A DNA stretch of 64,000 nucleotides from Flavobacteriaceae bacterium EG-1 (GTDB lineage Bacteria > Bacteroidota > Bacteroidia > Flavobacteriales > Flavobacteriaceae). Under the pieces are notes generated by a model, which saw only the letters and a program-made list of their open reading frames with translations, had not been told where the DNA came from and ran no database searches. Where the stretch lies: positions 598,202 to 662,201 of the forward strand of contig NZ_WJPK01000002.1 in the NCBI RefSeq assembly GCF_009649685.1. Direction: 5' to 3'. Shown here in pieces: positions 35,632 through 44,749 of this stretch (position 1 is its first letter; each line of letters begins with the position of its first letter). Both the position numbers and the translations under genes were made by a program.

Positions 35632-37089
35632 ATGAGTAAAAAAATTAACAAGTTGAAAAATGATTCGCGCCGAAAATTTCTTAAAAATACTGGACTGGCA
35701 TCTGCAGGGTTTATGATTGTTCCAAGACATGTTTTAGGTGGACCTGGATTTGTTGCTCCTAGCGACACTTTAAATATTGCTGGTATTGGTGCCGGTGGCA
35801 AGGGTAGAAGCGATATGACTTCTTTTACTGAAAGTCCAAATGCTCGTATTGTAGCTATGTGTGATGTTGATGACAGACAAGCTATAGAATCAAGAAAAAA
35901 TTTCCCAAAAGCTAGTTATTACAAGGACTTTAGAACAATGCTAGATAAGGAAAAGGATAATATTGATGCTGTTTCAGTTTCAACCCCAGATCATAATCAC
36001 GCCGTGGCAACGTATAAGGCAATGGAAATGGGCAAGCATGTATATGTTCAAAAACCTTTAACTCATGATATATGGGAGGCAAGAATGCTCACCGAAGCTG
36101 CATCAAAATTTAAGGTAGTTACCCAAATGGGAAATCAGGGTGGATCAGGAGACGGTGTTCGTAAAATGCAAGAAATATATGAAACAGGAATTATTGGTGA
36201 GGTACATACTGTAAAATGTTGGACGAACCGTGCTATATGGCCACAAGCACTTGAAACACCAACAAAAAAGAATAAAATACCGAAAGGTCTTGATTGGGAT
36301 TTATGGCTTGGCACAGCTGAATACCGTGATTATAATGATGCATATTTACCTTTCGATTGGAGAGGATGGTCCGATTTTGGCACGGGTGCTTTAGGTGATA
36401 TGGCTTGCCATATTATGGACCCCGCTTTTAGAATATTACCTATTTTATATCCAAATTCTGTAGAGTGTAGTGTTTCAGATGCATTTAAAGGTAAGTTTGA
36501 AACTGCTAATTACCCTAAGAGTTTCCCCAATTCAAGTAAAATACATATTAACTATCCTAGAACAGATGGCATGGGTAATATTAAATTTACCTGGATGGAC
36601 GGAGGACTTATCGCTGAAAGACCTGAAGAAATGGGCGATGATGAGCCAATGGGTAACTGGGATGGAGGCATTCTCTTTATAGGTGATAAAGGAAAATTAC
36701 TAGCTGATTGTTATGGAGCTAATCCAAGATTACTTCCTTTAACCCTTAATGAGCAATTTGAAGTTGAACAAACCATAAAGCGTGTGCCTGAAGGACATTA
36801 TGTGCAATGGGTTAATGCTTGTATGGCAGGATATGGAAATGCAGAAACAAGTTCTTCTTTCGATTATTCTGGTCCATTCACGGAGAGTGTGCTTATTGGA
36901 AACATTGCATTGAAATCATATTTCGAAATAGATCCTAAAGCTGAAAATAAAGGATTCTGGAGTGGCGGATCAATGTATCATGGTAGAAAACGTTTACAAT
37001 GGGATGCTCAGAATATGAAAGTTACAAACTTTGATCCCGCAAATAAATATGTAAAACGAGAGTACAGGAAAGGTTATTCTGTTGGATAA
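35632..37089 (+). CDS. Tat-exported Gfo/Idh/MocA-family oxidoreductase
   Basis: A 485-residue NAD(P)-dependent oxidoreductase with a twin-arginine signal (NDSRRKFLKNTGLASAGFMIV, residues of about 10-30). Rossmann motif IAGIGAGGKGRSD, then VSTPDHNHAVATYKAMEMGKHVYVQKPL containing the catalytic-type EKP/QKP Lys, and a GFO_IDH C-terminal domain ending with HGRKRLQWD. Members of this secreted group act on sugars or sugar acids, and some are glycosidases. The substrate cannot be deduced. Followed by a strong terminator. Confidence 0.9.
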   Translation: MSKKINKLKNDSRRKFLKNTGLASAGFMIVPRHVLGGPGFVAPSDTLNIAGIGAGGKGRSDMTSFTESPNARIVAMCDVDDRQAIESRKNFPKASYYKDFRTMLDKEKDNIDAVSVSTPDHNHAVATYKAMEMGKHVYVQKPLTHDIWEARMLTEAASKFKVVTQMGNQGGSGDGVRKMQEIYETGIIGEVHTVKCWTNRAIWPQALETPTKKNKIPKGLDWDLWLGTAEYRDYNDAYLPFDWRGWSDFGTGALGDMACHIMDPAFRILPILYPNSVECSVSDAFKGKFETANYPKSFPNSSKIHINYPRTDGMGNIKFTWMDGGLIAERPEEMGDDEPMGNWDGGILFIGDKGKLLADCYGANPRLLPLTLNEQFEVEQTIKRVPEGHYVQWVNACMAGYGNAETSSSFDYSGPFTESVLIGNIALKSYFEIDPKAENKGFWSGGSMYHGRKRLQWDAQNMKVTNFDPANKYVKREYRKGYSVG

Positions 37090-37116
37090 TCTTCTACTTT
37101 ATATTTAACATAAAAC

Positions 37117-37146
37117 AACCAGAGTCTCTAAGCTCTGGTTTTTTTA
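37117..37146 (+). terminator. Terminator after the oxidoreductase
   Basis: Stem AACCAGAG / CTCTGGTT around TCTCTAAG, running into eight T. Isolates thiL from the upstream gene. Confidence 0.85.
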
Positions 37147-37171
37147 TGCCTATATTTTTACATATACTCCT

Positions 37172-37179
37172 TACTTTTG
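37172..37179 (+). promoter_or_regulatory. thiL -7 box (TACTTTTG), possible leaderless start
   Basis: Exact TAnnTTTG match ending 4 bp before the thiL ATG. The expected start site would coincide with or fall next to the ATG, implying a leaderless or nearly leaderless mRNA. Confidence 0.4.
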
Positions 37180-37183
37180 CTAA

Positions 37184-38233
37184 ATGCTAGAAGATAAAAA
37201 TCAAGAACGTACATCGTTGGAGCAATTAGGGGAATTTGGACTAATTGAACATCTGACACAACATTTTAAAATTGAACATAAATCAACCTTAAAGGGTATT
37301 GGAGATGATGCTGCAGTGCTTGATTTTGGAGAGAAGAAAGTTATAATTACCACAGACTTTTTGGTTGAGGGCATTCATTTTGACCTTAGCTATATGCCCT
37401 TAAAGCATCTTGGTTATAAATCGGTAATAGTAAACCTTTCTGATGTTTATGCAATGAATGCTAGTGCAACTCAAATCACAGTATCAATTGCCGCTTCTAA
37501 TAGATTTCCAGTTGAGGCTTTAGAGGAATTGTACGCTGGAATTCATCAAGCATGTAAAACCTTTGGAGTTGATTTAATTGGTGGAGATACCACCTCATCA
37601 CTAACTGGGTTGCTTATTAGCATAACTGCAATTGGCGTAGCTGATGAAACAAAAATAACCTATAGAGACAAAGCTAAACCAAATGACTTATTGGTGGTTA
37701 CTGGCGATCTTGGTGGGGCATATATGGGATTACAAGTTCTAGAACGAGAAAAGGAAGTATTTAAAGTAAACCCTAACAACCAACCTGATTTAGAACCATA
37801 TTCTTATATTGTTGAAAGACAATTAAAGCCTGAGGCCAGAAAAGATATTGTTAAACTCCTTAAAGAACTGAACGTTTTACCAACGGCAATGATTGATATT
37901 AGTGATGGTTTATCTTCAGAAATTCTTCACATCTGTAAAAACAGTGCTGTTGGATGTAATTTATTCGAAGATAAAATTCCGTTGGATCCTACGGTTATCG
38001 CTGCTTGTGAAGAGTTTAAAGTAGATAGCACCATGATTGCTCTTAGTGGCGGAGAAGATTATGAATTGTTATTTACAATAAATCAGAATGATTTCGACAA
38101 GATAAAAGGCAATCCTAACTTTACGGTAATCGGACATATGACAGAACCAGCAGAAGGATCACACTTAATAACTAGAGCAAATACTAAAATTCCGTTGTCC
38201 GCGCAGGGTTGGAATTCTTATAAAAAATCTTAA
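37184..38233 (+). CDS. thiL: Thiamine-monophosphate kinase
   Basis: ATP-dependent phosphorylation of thiamine monophosphate to the active cofactor thiamine pyrophosphate. The 349 residues have the AIR synthase-like fold: GIGDDAAVLDFG, ITTDFLVEGIHFDL, GYKSVIVNLSDVYAMNA, LIGGDTTSS, VTGDLGGAYMG, and DISDGLSSEI. No other thiamine gene is nearby, so it serves as a stand-alone salvage/final-step enzyme here. Followed by an alpha/beta hydrolase 11 bp later. Confidence 0.95.
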   Translation: MLEDKNQERTSLEQLGEFGLIEHLTQHFKIEHKSTLKGIGDDAAVLDFGEKKVIITTDFLVEGIHFDLSYMPLKHLGYKSVIVNLSDVYAMNASATQITVSIAASNRFPVEALEELYAGIHQACKTFGVDLIGGDTTSSLTGLLISITAIGVADETKITYRDKAKPNDLLVVTGDLGGAYMGLQVLEREKEVFKVNPNNQPDLEPYSYIVERQLKPEARKDIVKLLKELNVLPTAMIDISDGLSSEILHICKNSAVGCNLFEDKIPLDPTVIAACEEFKVDSTMIALSGGEDYELLFTINQNDFDKIKGNPNFTVIGHMTEPAEGSHLITRANTKIPLSAQGWNSYKKS

Positions 38234-38244
38234 ACGCGTAAAAT

Positions 38245-39276
38245 ATGGCGGTTGAAAAAAAATATATAGCCTTATTTTATTTTTTGGCCGCATCCTATAT
38301 TTTATCAAGTTGTGCTTCAATTCCTAAGCTTTCTAAAACAGATAGGAGTACAATAAGAAAAGTTCTAAATACTTCTACTCCTAAAATTATTTCTGGCGAA
38401 ACAGGTTTTGCCAAAAACAACACGCATTCCATTTGGTACGAAAAAATTAGTCCCCCTAAACAAATTATAGGAACCGTTCTTTTAATTATGGGTAACGGGC
38501 AAGACGCCTTAAGCTGGCCTCCAAATTTTATTACGAATCTTACAAATGCTGGTTACCAAGTAATTCGTTATGACCATAGAGGTACAGGTTTTTCATCGAG
38601 TACCGTAAAATGGAAAAAGAAAAAAGCCTACTCCCTTTCTGATATGGCGACAGATGCAATTGCGATATTAGACACTTTGGCGATTGAAAAATCTCATATT
38701 ATAGGCGTTTCAATGGGCGGAATGATTGCACAATTAATAGCAATAGAATATCCTGAAAGAACTTCAACATTAACTTCAATAATGTCTTCGGGTAATGTTT
38801 TAGACCCTGAATTAGCGCCAATGTCTAATGAGGTTATACCAAAAATGATAAGCGCAATCCTTAAACACGGATTTTTTGGAAGTAAAAAGGGGCAAATTAA
38901 AAGACAAATTATTCAAAAAAGAATATTAATGGGGGAAGCTACTGGCGATATAGATGTTAAAACAATGGCAGAAATTTCAGCCTATAATCTAAAGGAAAGA
39001 ACGGGTTATAACCTAATTGCTGCTAAACATCATTTTCGAGCTATTATAATATCAGATTCAAGAAATGTAGACCTTCCTAATTTAACTATTCCTACGCTTA
39101 TTATACATGGTAAAAAAGACCCTGTTATGCCATTTAGCCATGGTGAAAAAATGAAAAGACTTATTCCAAATGCAAAAAGTTTATGGATTGAAAATATGGG
39201 TCATGATTTGCCTGATGCTAAAATTAAAGAAATATCGGAAACCATATTATTATCGTTTAAATCTACTATTAATTAA
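38245..39276 (+). CDS. Alpha/beta-hydrolase lipoprotein
   Basis: A 343-residue lipoprotein (hydrophobic core ALFYFLAASYILSSC, lipobox Cys of about 23). Alpha/beta-hydrolase fold: LLIMGNGQDALSWPPNF oxyanion region, DHRGTGFSS, nucleophile elbow GVSMGGMIAQ, and the C-terminal IIHGKKDPVMPF (Asp) and GHDLPD (His). A full catalytic triad is therefore visible. Probably an envelope esterase or lipase. Ends at a terminator. Confidence 0.88.
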   Translation: MAVEKKYIALFYFLAASYILSSCASIPKLSKTDRSTIRKVLNTSTPKIISGETGFAKNNTHSIWYEKISPPKQIIGTVLLIMGNGQDALSWPPNFITNLTNAGYQVIRYDHRGTGFSSSTVKWKKKKAYSLSDMATDAIAILDTLAIEKSHIIGVSMGGMIAQLIAIEYPERTSTLTSIMSSGNVLDPELAPMSNEVIPKMISAILKHGFFGSKKGQIKRQIIQKRILMGEATGDIDVKTMAEISAYNLKERTGYNLIAAKHHFRAIIISDSRNVDLPNLTIPTLIIHGKKDPVMPFSHGEKMKRLIPNAKSLWIENMGHDLPDAKIKEISETILLSFKSTIN

Positions 39277-39307
39277 AAAGCCTCAACCATTCTTGGCCAA
39301 GGCTTTT
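39276..39307 (+). terminator. Terminator after the alpha/beta hydrolase
   Basis: Stem AAAAGCCT / AGGCTTTT with a 16-nt loop that can form an inner CCA/TGG pairing. Only a short T run. Confidence 0.7.
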
Positions 39308-39527
39308 CTGCATTTGAGCAGTTGTAAATAACTAGATAGATTTAAAATTAAGTAACTGTAATTTCAATGAATACAGTTAAAAGATATTCCCGAAAATAAA
39401 AGGCATTTCCCATATATGACGGTTGTGGGGCGAACGACGGTCAAGAAGAAGGGCGCTTACTTAAATTTCCAGGAATAAAACTTATATCTTTTCCTATATG
39501 GTTAAGATTGTTATTGCCATAACATAA

Positions 39528-39746
39528 TTAGGCTACTTGCTGCGAAGCCTGATGTCTTTTTCTATAAATACTTTCTAAAGTATGGTTAATGTCTTGAAGC
39601 TCCGGTGTTAGAGTTGATAAATTACCGCTAACATCCGTTGTAACTTCTCTACCACAATGAACGCATTTGTACTCTTTGATGTGCAGTGTAACTTTTTTGG
39701 AAACTGAGTAATGATGTCCAAAAATGCTGCAAAATAACTTTTTCAT
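39528..39746 (-). CDS. Small CxxC (zinc-ribbon-like) protein, DUF1660-like
   Basis: A 72-residue protein starting MKKLFCSIFGHHYS with C6 and histidines, then KCVHCGREV (CxxC). It resembles small DUF1660-type proteins found in prophages and flavobacterial genomes. The second half is Ser/Thr/Gln-rich without motifs. Isolated gene flanked by long gaps; probably a metal-binding mini-protein. Real gene likely because of the clean start and cysteine pattern. Confidence 0.65.
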   Translation of the reverse strand: MKKLFCSIFGHHYSVSKKVTLHIKEYKCVHCGREVTTDVSGNLSTLTPELQDINHTLESIYRKRHQASQQVA

Positions 39747-40270
39747 GCTAAGTAGGTTTTGGTTTCTAAATCAGCATTTAGGGATACTGAATTAGCTGCT
39801 TAATTTGTATTTAGATATTCGGTTTCGAAATACCTTCTTAGAACGCAGTTACTGTTTATTTTATTGGCTTACATTTCTGAATATTGCCGCTTTTTCGATA
39901 AACGACATTTTATTCGATAAACTGTTCAAATAATAGGATGTAATGAAACGGTAAATTGTATGGAGTTACTTCAACTGGAATTATATCCCGTTAAACCGTG
40001 TCTTTGGTCGGTTAAAATTTTGACCTTCGTTCAATCAACGGTATTATTTTTTAAACATTTTTTAAATCCGATTAAAAAATCTCATTTAAAAATATATTAT
40101 GTATATCAATTTCAGTAACGCAAAAAAACTAAAACACCTACTGTTTCTAATTTAATATAATTATAGTATTCTTTTAATATAATCGTTCATATTTTAAGTG
40201 AACCGAAATTATGAGAAGAAGGAAAAACTTTGTAATATTATTTGAATATCAATAGGTGAAGATTTAAAAT
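39747..40270. other. 524-bp gap upstream of the AbiH gene
   Basis: Very AT-rich. It contains a direct repeat TTCGATAAAC at 39894 and 39913 (period 19 bp), and a weak hairpin AACCG / CGGTT near 39995-40015. No exact TAnnTTTG box was found just before the AbiH gene. No gene recognised. Confidence 0.45.
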
Positions 40271-41578
40271 ATGAATAAACTAGTAATAGTAGGAAATGGC
40301 TTTGATTTAGCTCATGGATTAGAAACCTCATATATACATTTTATCAATTCATTTTGGAGTTCACTTAATCAAGAAGATAATTTAGAATTAATAAATAGTG
40401 TTATTACTATTAACGAAAAGTACTTAAGTAATTTCCCTTTTAATAGTATACTTAATTTCAGAGATTTCGATTTTAAACTTAGAAAATATGTTGAAGATAG
40501 CGGATATGATTTCATTGAAAATCAATATAAATGTATAAATAATAGAACATCAGGTTTTGAAATTGTTTTTGAATTTAAAAACAATTTTTTCAAACAAATA
40601 AATCTGAAATCTCTTGAAAATTGGGTAGATATAGAAAATGAATATTACTCCTTACTAAAATCAATTGCGAAAAGAAAAAGTTCATCTTACTCGGGTGGAA
40701 AAGAAAAAGCCGAAAAGGAACAGGTCAAAAATAACAAGCTGGCCGCAATAAGATTGAATAAAGAATTTAATGAGGTTAAAGAATTACTTAAATCCTATTT
40801 AATAAATAAAGTACATTCAAAATATGACTTTGTGAATGGTCGAATTAAAAAATTCGAAAAATTTCTAAGCTTTTTTGAGATAAAACCTTTGAACTTAAAA
40901 GACAGTAACATAAATGAAAAATACTTAAACGAATTTCCAAGAGAGGATTATGAAGATCTTCTTGATTTTGACAATTCAATAATAACCGCCAAAGGAAAAA
41001 ACAAATTAAAGAACTTCCTTAAAAATTCTATTTATCAAACACTTTTTCTAAATTTTAATTATACTGATTCTTTAAATTCTTATTTAAAAATTATAAAATC
41101 CAAATCCTATGGAGACTATTTAAACACAGAAATTATTCCTATTCATGGTTCACTCTTGGCTTCTGGAAATTATGAAATAAACTTTGGTTTCGGAGATGAA
41201 ATGGACGAAGATTATAAAGCTATTGAAAACTTAAATGAAAATGAATATTTAAAAAATTTCAAATCATTTAAATATTCAACAAACCATAATTATAAACGAC
41301 TACTGGATTTTACAGATTCAACTAAATTTCAAGTTTATATAATTGGCCACTCATGTGGACTTTCTGACCGTATTTTATTGAACACTATTTTTGAGCATCC
41401 TCATTGTCGATCAATAAAAGTGTTCTACCATAAAAAAAAAGATAGTTCAGACAACTTTACAGAAATTGTCCAAAATATTTCAAGACACTTTAATGACAAA
41501 AAACTAATGAGAGCTAAAATTGTGAACAAATCACTTTGCGAACCTATGCCACAAGACATTCGATTTACAGCAAAATAA
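40271..41578 (+). CDS. AbiH-family abortive infection (phage defence) protein
   Basis: A 435-residue soluble protein. The N-terminus MNKLVIVGNGFDLAHGLETSY is the hallmark of the AbiH family (named from a lactococcal abortive-infection gene). The C-terminal FQVYIIGHSCGLSDRILL is the second family signature, with FLNFNYTDSL and IPIHGS between. The glycine-rich start resembles a nucleotide-binding loop, but the mechanism is unknown. It is stand-alone, with higher AT content and Lys/Asn usage than its neighbours, flanked by gaps, consistent with recent acquisition. Convergent with the aminopeptidase gene. Confidence 0.9.
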   Translation: MNKLVIVGNGFDLAHGLETSYIHFINSFWSSLNQEDNLELINSVITINEKYLSNFPFNSILNFRDFDFKLRKYVEDSGYDFIENQYKCINNRTSGFEIVFEFKNNFFKQINLKSLENWVDIENEYYSLLKSIAKRKSSSYSGGKEKAEKEQVKNNKLAAIRLNKEFNEVKELLKSYLINKVHSKYDFVNGRIKKFEKFLSFFEIKPLNLKDSNINEKYLNEFPREDYEDLLDFDNSIITAKGKNKLKNFLKNSIYQTLFLNFNYTDSLNSYLKIIKSKSYGDYLNTEIIPIHGSLLASGNYEINFGFGDEMDEDYKAIENLNENEYLKNFKSFKYSTNHNYKRLLDFTDSTKFQVYIIGHSCGLSDRILLNTIFEHPHCRSIKVFYHKKKDSSDNFTEIVQNISRHFNDKKLMRAKIVNKSLCEPMPQDIRFTAK

Positions 41579-41591
41579 AACATCTTAAAAC

Positions 41592-42884
41592 TCATTTACT
41601 CATTAAACTCTCAATCTCATCAATCTCAATAGGTATATTATTCATTAAATTAAAAGGAGCACCATTATTTTGAATAACAACATCATCTTCAAGCCGAATC
41701 CCCATATTTTCATCAGGAATATAAATACCGGGTTCTACAGTAAAAACCATATTGGCCTTCATTGGAGTTTTTAACTCGCCATAATCATGGGTGTTGAGGC
41801 CTATATGATGACTTGTACCATGCATAAAATACTTTTTATATGCCGGCCAATCTTTATTTTCGTTTTGAATATCGGCCTTATCAAGTAAACCCAAGCCTAA
41901 CAATTCTGAAGTCATAATTTTACCGCATTCTTTATGATAGTCGGCCCAAATAGTACCGGGAATCAACATTTTTGTTGCCTCATTTTTTACGCGAAGCACA
42001 GCTTTATAAACCTCTTTTTGTCGTTGTGTAAACTTGCCATTAACGGGAACAGTTCTAGTTAAATCACTAGAATAGTTTGCATATTCTGCGGCAACATCCA
42101 TTAAAATAAGTTCGCCATCTTTACATTGTTGATTGTTTTCGAGATAGTGCAAAACATTGGCATTGTTTCCAGAAGCAATTATTGGCGAATATGCAAAACC
42201 TTTAGATCTGTTACGAATAAATTCATGTAATAATTCTGCCTCTATTTCATATTCCCACACACCAGGTTTTATAAAGCCTAACAATCTTCTAAAACCTTTT
42301 TCAGTTATATCGCATGCTGTTTGCATTAAGGCTATTTCTTCTGGTTCTTTTACACCTCGTATATTTTGCAAAATAGAATTGCTCTTAGCATACTGATGTG
42401 CTGGAAACTGTAATTTGCACTTTTGAATAAAACGATCTTCACGAGTTTGTGTTTCTACAGATTGGCGGTAATGTTCATTAGTATTAAAATAGATTGTATC
42501 TGATTCGGTCATTAAATCAAAGAATACTTTCTCAAAATCGGTGAGCCAATAAATGGTTTCAATTCCAGATATTTCTTTAGCCCTCTCTTTTGTTAGTTTA
42601 GCTCCTTCCCAAATAGCAATATGCTCATTGGTCTCTCTAACAAACAACACTTCTTTATGCTTACTATTTAATGCATCTGGAAATAAAAGTAGTATAGTTT
42701 CTTCTTGATCAGCACCACTTAAATAAAAAATATCTCGGTGTTGTTCAAACGGTAAAGTGCTGTCCGCACTTATAGGATAGATATCGTTTGAGTTAAAAAC
42801 AGCAATGCTTTTTGGCTTCATTTGAGCCATGAACTTTTTACGGTTTTTAATAAAAAGAGTATTCTTAATTAATTCGTATTTCAT
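41592..42884 (-). CDS. pepP: Xaa-Pro aminopeptidase (aminopeptidase P)
   Basis: A 430-residue M24 metallopeptidase removing N-terminal residues before proline. The N-terminal creatinase-like domain is followed by the catalytic pita-bread fold with metal ligands in LMDVAAEYANYSSDLTRTVP (two Asp), GTSHHIGLNTHD (His), VEPGIYI (Glu) and IRLEDDV (Glu). Cytosolic. Length is normal. Confidence 0.94.
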   Translation of the reverse strand: MKYELIKNTLFIKNRKKFMAQMKPKSIAVFNSNDIYPISADSTLPFEQHRDIFYLSGADQEETILLLFPDALNSKHKEVLFVRETNEHIAIWEGAKLTKERAKEISGIETIYWLTDFEKVFFDLMTESDTIYFNTNEHYRQSVETQTREDRFIQKCKLQFPAHQYAKSNSILQNIRGVKEPEEIALMQTACDITEKGFRRLLGFIKPGVWEYEIEAELLHEFIRNRSKGFAYSPIIASGNNANVLHYLENNQQCKDGELILMDVAAEYANYSSDLTRTVPVNGKFTQRQKEVYKAVLRVKNEATKMLIPGTIWADYHKECGKIMTSELLGLGLLDKADIQNENKDWPAYKKYFMHGTSHHIGLNTHDYGELKTPMKANMVFTVEPGIYIPDENMGIRLEDDVVIQNNGAPFNLMNNIPIEIDEIESLMSK

Positions 42885-42931
42885 AATATATTTATTCGAA
42901 TCGATAAAATTAAGAAAAGAATACAGAATAC

Positions 42932-43513
42932 TTATTTCTTATAGTCTGGATATAGCTTTTTAAGTTCATTTCTTTTCATAGATATAATATTAACATCTAA
43001 TGTAACGGGTGTAAAAGGTTCGTCTAATGAATCTCTTTTTACATTTACAATAGCATCTACAATATCCATCCCTTTAATTACCATACCGAAAACCGTATAA
43101 TCACCATCCAATCTATGCTCGCCATTTTTATTTTGCACAATATAAAACTGACACCGTGCAGATAGTTTTTGAGCATTATCATCTCTACCGGCTCCTACAG
43201 CTCCATAATTATGTACTAAGCTATCATTAAACTCAGGAGCTAATAAATATTCTGGATTCTTAAATCCTGCCGGAGTATCCGGACATCCACCTTGTGCTAC
43301 AAAATCGGGAATAACTCGATTAAAGGTTAAAGAATCCCAATAACCATCATTTGCTAATTGAATAAAACTTGCTTTATGTTTTGGAGTTTCATTATGCAGC
43401 CAGACTAAAATCTCACCTTTAGGGGTTAAAATTTGTCCAATTTCAATAGTTTTTTGTGCTGAACATATAGCTCCAAAGAGAACAACAAAAAAAATTGCGT
43501 ATTTATATTTCAT
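42932..43513 (-). CDS. Exported cyclophilin-type peptidyl-prolyl isomerase
   Basis: A 193-residue exported isomerase. The start at 43513 gives MKYKYAIFFVVLFGAICSAQ, a good signal peptide; the longer frame from 43576 is poor. Cyclophilin core: LTFNRVIPDFVAQGGCPDTPAG, GAVGAGRDDNAQKLSARCQFYIVQ, and YTVFGMVIKGMDIVDAI. Assists folding in the periplasm. Confidence 0.92.
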   Translation of the reverse strand: MKYKYAIFFVVLFGAICSAQKTIEIGQILTPKGEILVWLHNETPKHKASFIQLANDGYWDSLTFNRVIPDFVAQGGCPDTPAGFKNPEYLLAPEFNDSLVHNYGAVGAGRDDNAQKLSARCQFYIVQNKNGEHRLDGDYTVFGMVIKGMDIVDAIVNVKRDSLDEPFTPVTLDVNIISMKRNELKKLYPDYKK

Positions 43514-43607
43514 AGATTGTGCATTAAGCATTTCAAATATAGGTGATCTACAAAAATGTATTAAATACCCCAACATTTCTGTTGGGGTCTGGTATTTTAT
43601 GAGTCAT

Positions 43608-43907
43608 TTACTTGGACATTGCATTCTTTATGGCACCAACTATAGCCATAATAACACCACCACCTACGCCACCTCCTGCAACACTTCCAATTAAACTAGC
43701 AATATCTAGTCCACCTTCAGCTCCGGCAGCTGCAGCACCCCCAAGTCCGAGCATTCCTAATAATGAACCTCCAAGTCCACCACCTAAAATACCCGCAATT
43801 GAATTGCCTACAGTACCTAATGACAAATTATTTAATAATTTTCCTGCTACGTTTCCACCTAATGCCCCGGAAACTAGTTGAATTATTAATGGTAAATACT
43901 CTTCCAT
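43608..43907 (-). CDS. Small Gly/Ala-rich hydrophobic protein
   Basis: A 99-residue protein dominated by Gly and Ala with GxxxG-type glycine zippers (GALGGNVAGKLL, GGGLGGSLLGMLGLGG, VAGGGVGGGVIMAIVG). It resembles small membrane-inserting or phasin-like flavobacterial proteins, but no family is certain. Not likely to be an artefact, as the frame begins at an ATG after an AT-rich gap and is unbroken. Confidence 0.65.
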   Translation of the reverse strand: MEEYLPLIIQLVSGALGGNVAGKLLNNLSLGTVGNSIAGILGGGLGGSLLGMLGLGGAAAAGAEGGLDIASLIGSVAGGGVGGGVIMAIVGAIKNAMSK

Positions 43908-44215
43908 TTTAAAATATTTAATTGGTTAATATTCAGTAATTTAACATTAAATATTAATATTTACGAATAAAATGAGATTCTGATTGCTATATTGAAATTA
44001 TTGGCTGCAATAGGCTGTTAATTTTTTCCTATGCCATTTACTATTTAGCCTAAAGTTTTTATTATGATCTTGCTCTTAATAACCTCTTTAACTTCATAAA
44101 TCTATCATAGTTGTCCTACCAAAAATGACCAAATTTTAATTTCTATTTTAACAAGTCAGTAATTTTTCTACTAAATTGAACACTAAAGAATAAACAACCA
44201 ATAATATCAATTAAA
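43908..44215. other. 308-bp intergenic region
   Basis: Very AT-rich. Holds a perfect 14-bp palindrome AAATATTAATATTT (43949-43962) close upstream of the Gly-rich gene; otherwise nothing recognisable. Confidence 0.35.
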
Positions 44216-44701
44216 TTGGACATAAGAATAGAACAACTTCAGAAAAAACTACTTATCGGAAAATCAAAAACAATGTCCTTGACTGAAAATAAAACACATC
44301 AATTATGGAATAGTTTTATGCTAGAAAAGGATCAAATTACTAATACAATAGGTACTGATTATTATTCAATTCAAGTATATGATTCGTTAGATTATTTTAA
44401 AAAATTCAACCCTCATACAAATTTTACCAAATGGGCGGCAATTGAAGTAAATTCAACATTAAATATACCTAAAGGTTTTAAAAAATTAACTTTAAACAAA
44501 GGGCTATATGCTGTTTTTATTCACAAAGGTTTGGCCAAAGAATTCCCTAAGACAGCTCAGTATATTTATCAAGAATGGCTCCCAAATTCAGAATACGTTT
44601 TAGAACACAGACCACATTTTGAGGTGCTAGGAGAAAAATACAAAAACAATGATATTACTTCTGAAGAAGAAGTTTGGATTCCAATAAAGAAAAAACCATA
44701 G
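44216..44701 (+). CDS. GyrI-like effector-binding domain protein
   Basis: A 161-residue protein consisting of a single GyrI-like (AraC effector-binding) domain without a DNA-binding part. Typical features: LQKKLLIGKSKTMSL at the start, WAAIEVNSTLNIPKGFKKLTLNKGLYAVFIHKG, and WLPNSEYVLEHRPHFEVLGEKY. It begins with TTG, as no earlier ATG exists and the family start fits. Probably binds a small hydrophobic molecule. It ends just before the ThuA-like gene. Confidence 0.8.
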   Translation: MDIRIEQLQKKLLIGKSKTMSLTENKTHQLWNSFMLEKDQITNTIGTDYYSIQVYDSLDYFKKFNPHTNFTKWAAIEVNSTLNIPKGFKKLTLNKGLYAVFIHKGLAKEFPKTAQYIYQEWLPNSEYVLEHRPHFEVLGEKYKNNDITSEEEVWIPIKKKP

Positions 44702-44749
44702 TTGGTAATCCACGTTAAAAATTCTACTTTTAAAAATCAATATTCGAAA

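Noticed and set aside
43612-43881. Proline-rich plus-strand frame opposite the Gly-rich gene
   Set aside because: A complement of Gly codons gives Pro codons; it has no start context or family support.
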